Source: Elusimicrobiaceae bacterium (GTDB lineage: Bacteria; Elusimicrobiota; Elusimicrobia; Elusimicrobiales; Elusimicrobiaceae). From it: a DNA stretch of 64,000 nucleotides. Every line of letters begins with the position of its first letter. Position 1 is the stretch's first letter. The stretch covers positions 149,411-213,410 of the forward strand of contig JAFXOI010000001.1 in the NCBI GenBank assembly GCA_017528825.1, written 5' to 3'. The notes beneath the pieces were generated by a model. It saw only the letters and a program-made list of their open reading frames with translations. It was not told the origin of the DNA and searched no databases. Shown here piece by piece: positions 57,297 to 64,000 of the stretch. The position numbers and the translations under genes are program-made.

Positions 57297-57992
57297 TTAT
57301 TTGGCGACCGGTTTTTTATGATTAGCTTTTACATCATGGGTAGCGGACTGCAAGGCCGTCAATTGTTCGGTCTGTGCCTTGTCGTAAGCGTCCTGCATAT
57401 CTTTCAAATAATAACTCACCGTGTCATCAATTTGCCGGGTAGCATTCTTTTTCAAAGCACGAAGTTCGGCCTTCAGATCTTTGACTTTTTGTTTTAACTG
57501 AGCCACCTGTTCTTTCTTTTGTTCCGACGACAAATCAGTCGATTTTTTAGTTTCTTTAATTCGTTTTTTATAGAATGTTACTTGTAAATTTCTGACATCT
57601 AATGTGTTTTGATAAATGGACTGCACCACCGGCAATAAACTCTCTCTGGTAGTTTGATCGAGCGCTTCTAAATTGCTACCGGATACCTTTTGCAGTGTTC
57701 TGCCTTCAAAATAAGCATAACGAATGGTGTATAACTGCAACGAATTATCAAAATTTTTAGCCAGTGCAATTAATTCTGCCTGATTTTCCTCTGTATTGGG
57801 CATCGAAACAGAGGTAACCAACTCCTGAAGGATTTTTCCGTAGGAGTCATTCTGGGTGGCTTTTTCTAGGGCGGAAGGATTATATTGGGCAAATGCCGCC
57901 AAGACATCTTCTTGTCCTAAATTTTGTTTTCCCTGCACCCAGCCGGCAGAAAGCAAAAAAGAAACAGCTATAAACATCCATTTTTTATGCAT
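57297..57992 (-). CDS. Exported helical protein of unknown function
   Basis: 231 residues. Signal peptide 1-21 (WMFIAVSFLLSAGWVQG). The mature protein is all-helical, with a coiled coil at ~150-190 (SEQKKEQVAQLKQKVKDLKAEL) and a basic C-terminus. No Cys and no recognised family. AGGAGAGG precedes the ATG. Divergent from structured RNA copy B. Confidence 0.65.
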   Translation of the reverse strand: MHKKWMFIAVSFLLSAGWVQGKQNLGQEDVLAAFAQYNPSALEKATQNDSYGKILQELVTSVSMPNTEENQAELIALAKNFDNSLQLYTIRYAYFEGRTLQKVSGSNLEALDQTTRESLLPVVQSIYQNTLDVRNLQVTFYKKRIKETKKSTDLSSEQKKEQVAQLKQKVKDLKAELRALKKNATRQIDDTVSYYLKDMQDAYDKAQTEQLTALQSATHDVKANHKKPVAK

Positions 57993-58078
57993 ATTTATCC
58001 TCTCCTGTAAGGTTATATTCTTATTTTGCTATTTATTGTAAAAAAGGTCAAGTAAAATTTAAAATTAAGAAAAGAATT

Positions 58079-58359
58079 TGTTATACTAGAAGAGTAGTAG
58101 CGCAGTATACAATTTATTCTGTTTTTGGAACCGTGTGCAGAACACGGGGTATTATCTGTAAAGATAATCCAACGCTAATCCAAAAACAGCCGATATTAGG
58201 CACATAATAAAGGGCCTTATAACCCCTTTGTTGTGTGCCGAGTGTTTGCCACCCCTTTGGGAGTGGCAAACCACGGCTGTTTATGATGTAAGACCTTAGC
58301 GTTGGCTTACAGATAAACAGCCGTTTTTGTTGGGTTTCATAAACAGAAAAGGAGAAATT
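58079..58359 (+). promoter_or_regulatory. Promoter and leader of second Cys-repeat prepilin (RNA copy B)
   Basis: An extended -10 (TGT TATACT, 58079-58087) predicts a start near 58094 and a ~265-nt leader carrying the structured RNA; AAAAGGAGAAAT precedes the ATG. Confidence 0.7.
58119..58328 (+). ncRNA. Structured leader RNA, copy B (riboswitch-like, clearest copy)
   Basis: Elements in order: CTGTTTTTGG; hairpin 1 CCGUGU-GCAGA-ACACGG; hairpin 2 AUUAUCU-GUAA-AGAUAAU; CCAACGCUAA; AAACAGCC; stem GGCACA/UGUGCC with an internal arm; stem GUUUGCCAC/GUGGCAAAC; ACGGCUGUUUAU; hairpin UGUAAG/CUUACA exposing UUAGCGUUGG in its loop; AUAAACAGCCGU and UUUUU. CCAACGCUAA pairs with UUAGCGUUGG over 10 bp (pseudoknot). 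ACGGCUGUUUAU pairs perfectly with AUAAACAGCCGU (12 bp) before the U-run (terminator), or GGCUGUUU pairs with the upstream AAACAGCC (anti-terminator). Confidence 0.8.
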
Positions 58360-59391
58360 ATGAAACACAACCAACAAGCATTTACGCTAGTAGAGTTGTT
58401 AGTAGTGGTACTGATTATAGGGATCTTAAGTGCTGTAGCAGTGCCTATGTATCAAGGAGCAATTGATAAAAGCCGCTGGAGCACTTTACTGACCCCGGCC
58501 AAAGCACTACAAACTGCCCAAACTGCCGCCTATATGGAAAACGGAGCATACGCAGAGGATACCAGTGCTTTAGTTTTGTCTTTACCTGGAGAAGCGCAAG
58601 ATAATAAATATATTATGCCGGATGCCGAGTATAGCATAGACACCAAAAGTGCCAACCAAAGTACCATTACCGGGCAATTAGATACGCTGCCGAATGTAAG
58701 ACTTTCTATGGCACTTAAAAATCCGGAAAGTTATTTATTTTGTGAAGCCAAAAGCGGAGATGCACGCGCAGAACGCTTGTGTAAAAATTTACTAGCCGGA
58801 CAAAAGGCAGGCAGTAAAAACGGCTATGATAAATATATCCTAGATTATCCGGGTACGTGTGCGTGGGCCAATACGACGGGGCAATGTTATGTGAGCGAAG
58901 AAGCCCGCTGCAGTGCCATGGGTATGCCATATGCAAATGGATATTGTGGCTATACTGAGGAACAACGGAGAGATATTAATGAAGGTGGGATATGTACGGG
59001 CACTGTAGAACAAGGATGTGCACGTTCGGTTATAAACGAGGGAGGACTTTGCAAGGGGGATGGGCATAATGCATGTGGTTGGTCCACGTTCAATCTAGGC
59101 GGTAAATGTACAGGTACCGTATACGGTGGTTGTAATTTTTCAGTTTTTAATGCAGGAGAATGTAATGGAAACTCTACATCGGGCGCCGCTTGTATTTATA
59201 ATACATTTAATGAAGGAGCAATTTGTAATGGTAATGTAGGAGGAAATTGCAACTCCAATACTTTTAATGGTGGAAAATGTATTGCAAACAACTCGAATAC
59301 ATGTTGGGGAAGTACTTACACCAACGGCGGTTGTTGCGAAGATTACGGAAAAGGATATTGCCCGGCAGACGCCCCCAAGTGCTCGGACTAA
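58360..59391 (+). CDS. Type IV prepilin-like protein with Cys-rich repeat tip (second copy)
   Basis: 343 residues from the ATG at 58360. MKHNQQA precedes FTLVELLVVVLIIGILSAVAVP (prepilin peptidase site, Glu5). The pilin head (~35-190) is similar to that of 11891-12955 (MYQGAIDKSRWSTLL versus MYQGAVDKSHWSTML). From ~215 the protein is a Cys-repeat array (GGICTGTVEQGC, GGLCKGDGHNAC, GGKCTGTVYGGC, GAICNGNVGGNC and more), about eight turns of 15-17 residues. It follows structured RNA copy B and is followed by a terminator. Likely a regulated adhesive or structural pilin. Confidence 0.88.
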   Translation: MKHNQQAFTLVELLVVVLIIGILSAVAVPMYQGAIDKSRWSTLLTPAKALQTAQTAAYMENGAYAEDTSALVLSLPGEAQDNKYIMPDAEYSIDTKSANQSTITGQLDTLPNVRLSMALKNPESYLFCEAKSGDARAERLCKNLLAGQKAGSKNGYDKYILDYPGTCAWANTTGQCYVSEEARCSAMGMPYANGYCGYTEEQRRDINEGGICTGTVEQGCARSVINEGGLCKGDGHNACGWSTFNLGGKCTGTVYGGCNFSVFNAGECNGNSTSGAACIYNTFNEGAICNGNVGGNCNSNTFNGGKCIANNSNTCWGSTYTNGGCCEDYGKGYCPADAPKCSD

Positions 59392-59412
59392 TATCCCATG
59401 CGTCTTTATATC

Positions 59413-59441
59413 AAAATACCCGCTTTGAAAGCGGGTATTTT
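59413..59441 (+). terminator. Terminator after prepilin gene
   Basis: A 13-14 bp stem AAAATACCCGCTTT/AAAGCGGGTATTTT with a minimal loop, 22 bases after the stop; symmetrical, so it can serve both strands. Confidence 0.88.
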
Positions 59442-59461
59442 GTCAGATAAGGAAATTTCGA

Positions 59462-59932
59462 TTAACGAGCAGCTGTGCGAAAGAAATTACCTCGAGTGTT
59501 ACGCGCCAAACGAGGCATTCCTGTCATTTTGTTGGCCTGTATGAGCACTTCCTTGGTATTAGGTTGCACCGTAGTTTCAGCGGCGCCGAAAATATCACCT
59601 TCTTTGATGACACCTAATTTGCCATGGCTATTGATTTGCACTTCTAATTTCAAGTCGCCTTCTACCGTAGAAGCCAGCAAATCATCTTCTCCCAGTTCAA
59701 AAGCAAGCGGAAATTTAGGGTTGACCACTCGTTTAATAGCCACCGGCACATCCGCTTCATTTTTCACAATGATGGCGCAGGAATTGTTATCTGCTTCCGC
59801 TACGCTTGCCAATCGTTCCGGTACAGTAATTGTACCGCTAATGGCAAAACGAGCCGGACGCACTTGTCGATGCACACACATCCAACATATCGCCAAACTA
59901 ATTGCTACTACTACTAATACTAATTTCTTCAT
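59462..59932 (-). CDS. Membrane-anchored protein resembling the CcmI/NrfG C-terminal domain
   Basis: 156 residues. An N-terminal signal anchor (LVLVVVAISLAICWMCV) and a beta-sandwich-like domain. The segments ISGTITVPERLA, NNSCAIIVKNEADVPVAIKRV and GDLKLEVQIN match the C-terminal domain of c-type cytochrome biogenesis factors of the CcmI/CycH type, here without TPR repeats. No other cytochrome-maturation gene is nearby, so function is open. It lies 14 bases downstream of the SH3-domain gene on the same strand. Confidence 0.6.
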   Translation of the reverse strand: MKKLVLVVVAISLAICWMCVHRQVRPARFAISGTITVPERLASVAEADNNSCAIIVKNEADVPVAIKRVVNPKFPLAFELGEDDLLASTVEGDLKLEVQINSHGKLGVIKEGDIFGAAETTVQPNTKEVLIQANKMTGMPRLARNTRGNFFRTAAR

Positions 59933-59946
59933 AATTTACTACTGGC

Positions 59947-60411
59947 TTATTGTTTGAAAAAGCCCCACAAGTTTTGATTGTATACCCAGCCGCGGCATTT
60001 GCCTTGTTTTTTATCGGCCGGATCATCTTCTACTTGGATCCAGCTCCCTTTCTTAGAAATATATTTGAACGGGTAACCTTTCTCTACCGTGCACACAATT
60101 TCTGTGCTGGTGCCCGGCCCTTTGCGTACGTTTAAGTCCACTTTGGCAGACATGCCGCCGTTAGGGCTGAGCAAGGAAGAGGAAATCCAACCGGAAAATC
60201 CTTCAAAATCTTTCACTTGCACCCATTCTTTATCGGAGCTGGCTTTGACCATGATTAACGGAGTATATTTCCACGCATACCACTTGACGGCACATTTAGT
60301 ACCGGCACAGGTACGAATATTAGCCTTCGTAGTGTTCACACTCGCGTATTTCTGAGCGAACACAGGAGCTACTAGACCCAACATCAATACAACAGCTGTA
60401 ATTTTTTTCAT
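59947..60411 (-). CDS. Exported protein with two bacterial SH3 domains
   Basis: 154 residues. Signal peptide 1-20 (AVVLMLGLVAPVFAQ). Two SH3b repeats: YASVNTTKANIRTCAGTKC...GWISSSLL and SAKVDLNVRKGPGTSTEIVCTV...GWVYNQNLWG. SH3b domains bind peptidoglycan or peptides in the envelope. Two Cys pairs could form disulfides. AGGAGAT precedes the ATG. No catalytic domain, so a binding or targeting role is inferred. Confidence 0.85.
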   Translation of the reverse strand: MKKITAVVLMLGLVAPVFAQKYASVNTTKANIRTCAGTKCAVKWYAWKYTPLIMVKASSDKEWVQVKDFEGFSGWISSSLLSPNGGMSAKVDLNVRKGPGTSTEIVCTVEKGYPFKYISKKGSWIQVEDDPADKKQGKCRGWVYNQNLWGFFKQ

Positions 60412-60554
60412 CGGTTAAATATCTCCTTCCTGACAAAATAGAATCTACTATACAAAGTATAGCAAATATTATATGGGTTTTGCCAACCCCCTCCCTTTTT
60501 TAGATAAAACCAAAAAAGCTATAATAAGGAAAATAGTTAGCAGGAGAAATCAGC

Positions 60555-60779
60555 ATGAAAGAACAAGTACAACAAGTAATAGATCAAATTCGCCCCATTC
60601 TGCAAGCAGACGGCGGAGATATACAGCTCGTTGGGGTAGATGAAAAAACCGGTATCGTGACCGTTGGTTTACGTGGACGATGCGGGGGTTGCCCGGCAGC
60701 CCAAATGACCCTCAAAGCTGTCGTAGAACGCAAAATTAAAGAGATTGTTCCGGGTGTCACGGCTGTAGAACGTGTGTAA
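60555..60779 (+). CDS. NifU-like iron-sulfur scaffold domain protein
   Basis: 74 residues, a single NifU C-terminal domain: IRPILQADGGDIQLVG, then LRGRCGGCPAAQMTL with the CxxC that carries a [4Fe-4S] cluster, and GVTAVERV. Such small Nfu proteins deliver Fe-S clusters. A TATAAT promoter and GGAGAAAT lie upstream. Three bases separate it from the PHP-domain gene, so they are cotranscribed. Confidence 0.94.
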   Translation: MKEQVQQVIDQIRPILQADGGDIQLVGVDEKTGIVTVGLRGRCGGCPAAQMTLKAVVERKIKEIVPGVTAVERV

Positions 60780-60782
60780 TTT

Positions 60783-61595
60783 ATGAAGATAGACTTGCAT
60801 ACCCACTCTGTGTTTTCCGACGGCACTTCTTCTCCAGAGGAAGTAGTGTACGAGGCGCGCAAGGCCGGTGTAAAACTCTTTGCACTGTCCGACCACGATA
60901 CCACAGAGGGGGTTTTGCAAGCACAAACAGCCTGTCAAAAACAAAGCATAGAATGGGTAAGTGCCGTGGAAATCAGCACCCGCGAGCATGACCACTTACA
61001 TTTTTTAGGCTATCAAGTAGATTTACAAAATTCCGCTTTTCAACAATTCCTACGCACGAACCGCGAAAACCGCAATAACCGTATTCGCAAAATTATTTCC
61101 CAATTAGCTCAAAACGGAATAGACATTACGGAAGAAGATGTTTTTGCTTTGGCCCCTCATACCGTATCCCGGGCTCACGTGGCTGATGCACTGCGTAAGA
61201 AAAAAATTGTTTCTTCCCGCCAAGAAGGATTCCGCAATTATTTAGTACCCGGCCAAATAGGTTATGTGCCTTCGGCCGGCGTGACTGTAGTAGAAGCTAT
61301 CCAAGAAATCAAAAAAGCAGGAGGACTGGCGGTGATGGCCCATCCGGGACTCGTACAAGAAGTATGGGATTTCCCAAAATGGGTGGAAGCCGGATTGGAC
61401 GGCTTAGAAGTGTTTTATCCCGCTCACAGCTATACCTTAAAACAAGAATTGCTTAAAATTGCACGTAAGTATGACTTGCTGGCTACCGGAGGATCTGACT
61501 ATCACGGGCCCCACGCCAGCCGTAACGCTTCTGTAGGAATGTCCATCCCCACTCCGTATGCAGACCGCCTTTTGCGTAAACTGCTAGGCAAATAA
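60783..61595 (+). CDS. PHP-domain phosphoesterase (RNase AM/nucleoside-bisphosphatase-like)
   Basis: 270 residues. PHP metal-binding motifs DLHTHSVFSDG (8-18 region), LSDHDTTEG, a central FLGYQVD/H-rich stretch, MAHPGLV and TGGSDYHGPH. Length and arrangement match TrpH/RNase AM, which removes 5' nucleotides from rRNA and hydrolyses 3',5'-nucleoside bisphosphates. Follows the NifU-like gene by 3 bases. Convergent with the next gene with a 1-base gap. Confidence 0.9.
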   Translation: MKIDLHTHSVFSDGTSSPEEVVYEARKAGVKLFALSDHDTTEGVLQAQTACQKQSIEWVSAVEISTREHDHLHFLGYQVDLQNSAFQQFLRTNRENRNNRIRKIISQLAQNGIDITEEDVFALAPHTVSRAHVADALRKKKIVSSRQEGFRNYLVPGQIGYVPSAGVTVVEAIQEIKKAGGLAVMAHPGLVQEVWDFPKWVEAGLDGLEVFYPAHSYTLKQELLKIARKYDLLATGGSDYHGPHASRNASVGMSIPTPYADRLLRKLLGK

Positions 61596-61596
61596 A

Positions 61597-64000
61597 TTAG
61601 TACGCCGGGGCTTCTCCCCCGTCAAAATCAATCCAATCATCTTCTTCATTGTTTATGTCAGTGGCATCCGTCGGATTTTCCGCGTTGCCATCTGCTTTTG
61701 GCGCGCCCATAAATTGTTGCATTTGAGTACGCAACCAGTTCCATCCGGAAATCTCAGGCGTTCCTTCTCCTTCTAAACGATGGGAAGAAATCTCCATACC
61801 GAAGAGGAATATTCCACTCAATAAGACAGCCGGTAACAGGAAGGATACCCAGGGGCTACCACTCCATTCCAGTAATGTACCGAACAAAGCCGCCAGTCCA
61901 AAAGTTACTACGGAAGTGGCTGACAACATAGCCGAAACCGTATTGGATATTTTACGTGTATGATCTGCTGTATATCCGCCTACAATCGGAGATATGTTGG
62001 TAAGACCCAAAGCGGCCAGCACAACCCCTGCCATTTGTAATGTCCAAACACCGGAGGCAATTGCCGCCAAAGCCAACAGAACCGCGGCGGAACTGAGTTT
62101 GAGCATACTTCCTAAATTTTGTTTCTTAATGATAGTCTTATTACCTATTTTCAAATCATGTTTCATCACAGCCGTACCAAATATTCTGCCTACAATAATC
62201 GGTAACGTGAACATAATTAAGGAGTGAATAAGCCACGTATGTTCATCTGCCGGATAATGATCCTTGAACAAATTATTTACGTACAAGCCCAAGATACTCA
62301 TGTTGGCCCCGTGGGCGATAGTTTTGGCCACACCGTGACGGAAAAGCTGATTGTACTTTTGGCTGCCAAAGAATTCAGTTCCTATCTTTTTAACATCCTG
62401 CCACAAGTTGGTTTTTTCCGGAACAAATTCTGTTTCTTCTAAGGTTTGGCTATGCATCTTAAACGCATTATATAATGCCAAGATAGCCATGGTAACAGCG
62501 GAATATATCGGGAAATAAACGCTCCAATCCCAAGCCTGTCCTATTACACTTCCCAACCCAATAGCGAGCGGCGGAATCACATAATTGGACATATTTCCAA
62601 CCACTTGCTTAAAGACACTTAAATACCCTTGTTTAGCTTGATAATCTCCTTTCTTAGTGACGGATAACAAAGTAGGTTTCATAGCCACATCAATAAATGC
62701 CGCTCCTATACCCAGAGCAATGAAACTGGCTATTAATAATTGTTTCTTAACTTCGGTAGCAGGACCCATATTGCCCGCAATTCCTCCAAACATCGGCAAT
62801 ACAAAGGCCAATAAGCACAGGGCCATACCAATATTCATGCTGATTAAACGGCCGCGGCTACTGTTGATAGAACCATCCGGATTTCGAGATAACCGTTCTT
62901 GCAAAAGCCCCACTACAAACGAGGACAATCCCATAACCACCGAAGTCACCCCGCCGAAGATATACATCTCTTGCTGGCTCAAAGTAAAGGACGCTTTGGC
63001 AAAAGTGGCAATTGTGCTAGACACATTTCCAAGACCTGCCAACACATAAATCAAATACATAGGCCATAGATGGTTAATCATCAAGGATAAACCTTCCGCC
63101 ACTTTACGCAATCCAAAGCCGGTTGTCGCAAATACACGGCCTTCTTTGGTGATGGGGATATCAGCTCTCAAACGAGTGCTTTCAATTTTATCTCTTCTAT
63201 CCTCTTCTTTATAGGTGCTTTCAAATAAATCGGCTTTTCCTTTTTCTTCTCCGACTACCGCGTATACTTCCTGATTTTCTTTCAACTTAAATCCGGCAGG
63301 CGGCTCCACCAACCAATAGTCAATAATTCGGTTGTGATGATATAGCGGAATAGCCATTACCTTATGTTTAGCCGCCAGTGCAGGATTTTCTCTCACTGCT
63401 TCTGCGGCAGCCTGCATACGATCTTCCACCGTCTGTAATGCTAATTTTTTTACGGCATCGGGCAGTTTCGTGGCCAAAATGGCTTTATTCAATTCGCTAT
63501 GATATACCGCCAAGAAGGCCTGATCTTCCACAAACGAATCGATGATGTCTGTTTCCATGGCTAAAAATTCAAATATAGCACGCTGTTTAGCCAAAGGCTG
63601 AATTTCTTTCAAAATCTTTGTATATTTGGCTTGCAAGTAACGATTGAGCAGACTATTTCGTTTCTTGGGAGATTGATTTGGATCTGCTGACGTATTTCCT
63701 GCGGCAAGAAGGGCCAACAGTTGTGAGGCAAATGCCGAGGAAGTGAACATGCCTGCCAAAGCCGCTTGTTCTTGTACTTCCGCAGTTGCAGTCTCGGTCT
63801 GTTGCGCTGTTTCTTCGCCGGTTTCTTCTGCGACGGCCGGAGTGGCTTGTTGAGCCAACGCCTGTTGCGCTCTCATTTGCTGTTGATAGAACGGATTATA
63901 TCTATACCACCAAGGAGCTATATAATTTAAGTAAAAATAGTCTTGCAGTGTTTGCAATCCGCTTTGGATCTTTCCGGTAATCGAATATCCTTGCCGTTCA
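61597..64000 (-). CDS. MFS transporter with large N-terminal extension, 5'-truncated by window edge
   Basis: At least 800 residues; the frame stays open to the window end, so the start is outside. The visible N-terminal ~230 residues are soluble: an aromatic/Gln stretch (YIAPWWYRYNPFYQQQMR), an Ala/Thr/Gln/Glu low-complexity region, and a helical domain. About 12 transmembrane helices follow from ~270 to 740, with MFS-like loops (GLLQERLSRNPDGSINSSRGR, GRIFGTAVMKHDLK) and an acidic C-terminal tail (NNEEDDWIDFDGGEAP). This domain combination is not one I recognise outside Elusimicrobiota-like genomes. Substrate unknown. Confidence 0.75.
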   Translation of the reverse strand, partial: ERQGYSITGKIQSGLQTLQDYFYLNYIAPWWYRYNPFYQQQMRAQQALAQQATPAVAEETGEETAQQTETATAEVQEQAALAGMFTSSAFASQLLALLAAGNTSADPNQSPKKRNSLLNRYLQAKYTKILKEIQPLAKQRAIFEFLAMETDIIDSFVEDQAFLAVYHSELNKAILATKLPDAVKKLALQTVEDRMQAAAEAVRENPALAAKHKVMAIPLYHHNRIIDYWLVEPPAGFKLKENQEVYAVVGEEKGKADLFESTYKEEDRRDKIESTRLRADIPITKEGRVFATTGFGLRKVAEGLSLMINHLWPMYLIYVLAGLGNVSSTIATFAKASFTLSQQEMYIFGGVTSVVMGLSSFVVGLLQERLSRNPDGSINSSRGRLISMNIGMALCLLAFVLPMFGGIAGNMGPATEVKKQLLIASFIALGIGAAFIDVAMKPTLLSVTKKGDYQAKQGYLSVFKQVVGNMSNYVIPPLAIGLGSVIGQAWDWSVYFPIYSAVTMAILALYNAFKMHSQTLEETEFVPEKTNLWQDVKKIGTEFFGSQKYNQLFRHGVAKTIAHGANMSILGLYVNNLFKDHYPADEHTWLIHSLIMFTLPIIVGRIFGTAVMKHDLKIGNKTIIKKQNLGSMLKLSSAAVLLALAAIASGVWTLQMAGVVLAALGLTNISPIVGGYTADHTRKISNTVSAMLSATSVVTFGLAALFGTLLEWSGSPWVSFLLPAVLLSGIFLFGMEISSHRLEGEGTPEISGWNWLRTQMQQFMGAPKADGNAENPTDATDINNEEDDWIDFDGGEAPAY

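Noticed and set aside
58119..58328. c-di-GMP (GEMM) riboswitch upstream of pilin
   Set aside because: The GEMM core (CACGCACAGGGCAAACC-type and GACGCAAAGCC-type segments) is absent in all three copies, and the global fold differs.

Overview
The window looks like a piece of an Elusimicrobiota chromosome, probably from an animal-gut lineage. This rests on recognition rather than a search: several prepilins with a near-identical N-terminus and Cys/Asn-rich tips, a large MFS protein with an unusual N-terminal extension, an outer-membrane barrel protein, a heptosyltransferase-like GT9 enzyme, and an operon with Lnt and SecA (diderm cell plan). Six genes have a promoter -10 hexamer ending exactly 6 bases before their ATG, and four others are close to this, so leaderless mRNAs seem common; other genes have ordinary Shine-Dalgarno sites.

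Layout. 1-4240: 3' part of dnaE, an epimerase relic and an outer-membrane protein. 4240-11700: a tRNA-Val(GAC) integration hot spot holding a 6.9-kb element (tyrosine integrase, RHH and HTH regulators, a phage CRI-type Rep, a membrane protein, a coiled-coil/Mrr-like nuclease) between 44-bp direct repeats, with relics of earlier events on both sides. 11890-22000: housekeeping genes (mazG, thyX, glgC, ybeY, mntP) and two prepilins. 22036-33180: tRNA-His followed by a recombinase-rich island carrying a three-gene methylase/GIY-YIG-helicase system and an ATPase-TOPRIM abortive-infection-like pair. 33180-38290: a second serine-recombinase element with a Rep protein fused to an excisionase-like HTH. 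38290-42170: a lipoprotein cluster with two LPP20-like paralogues. 42200-42720: two unusual nested inverted-repeat structures. 42775-64000: core genes, including a seven-gene overlapping operon secA-orf-lnt-prfB-hemW-cofE-like-mscL, a 32-codon leaderless peptide gene, an unidentified stand-alone RNA, a third prepilin and an MFS protein running off the window.

The most striking finding is a structured leader RNA of about 210 nt present three times: upstream of two Cys-repeat prepilin genes (12989-13196 minus; 58119-58328 plus) and upstream of the methylase/helicase operon (26032-26244 plus). The copies differ in sequence but keep the same hairpins, a GNRA-capped stem, a compensating 9-10 bp long-range pairing, and a 3' GGCUGU/ACAGCC hairpin followed by U-residues that competes with an upstream AAACAGCC segment. 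This is the architecture of a transcription-attenuating riboswitch-like element, and I do not recognise it as a known class.
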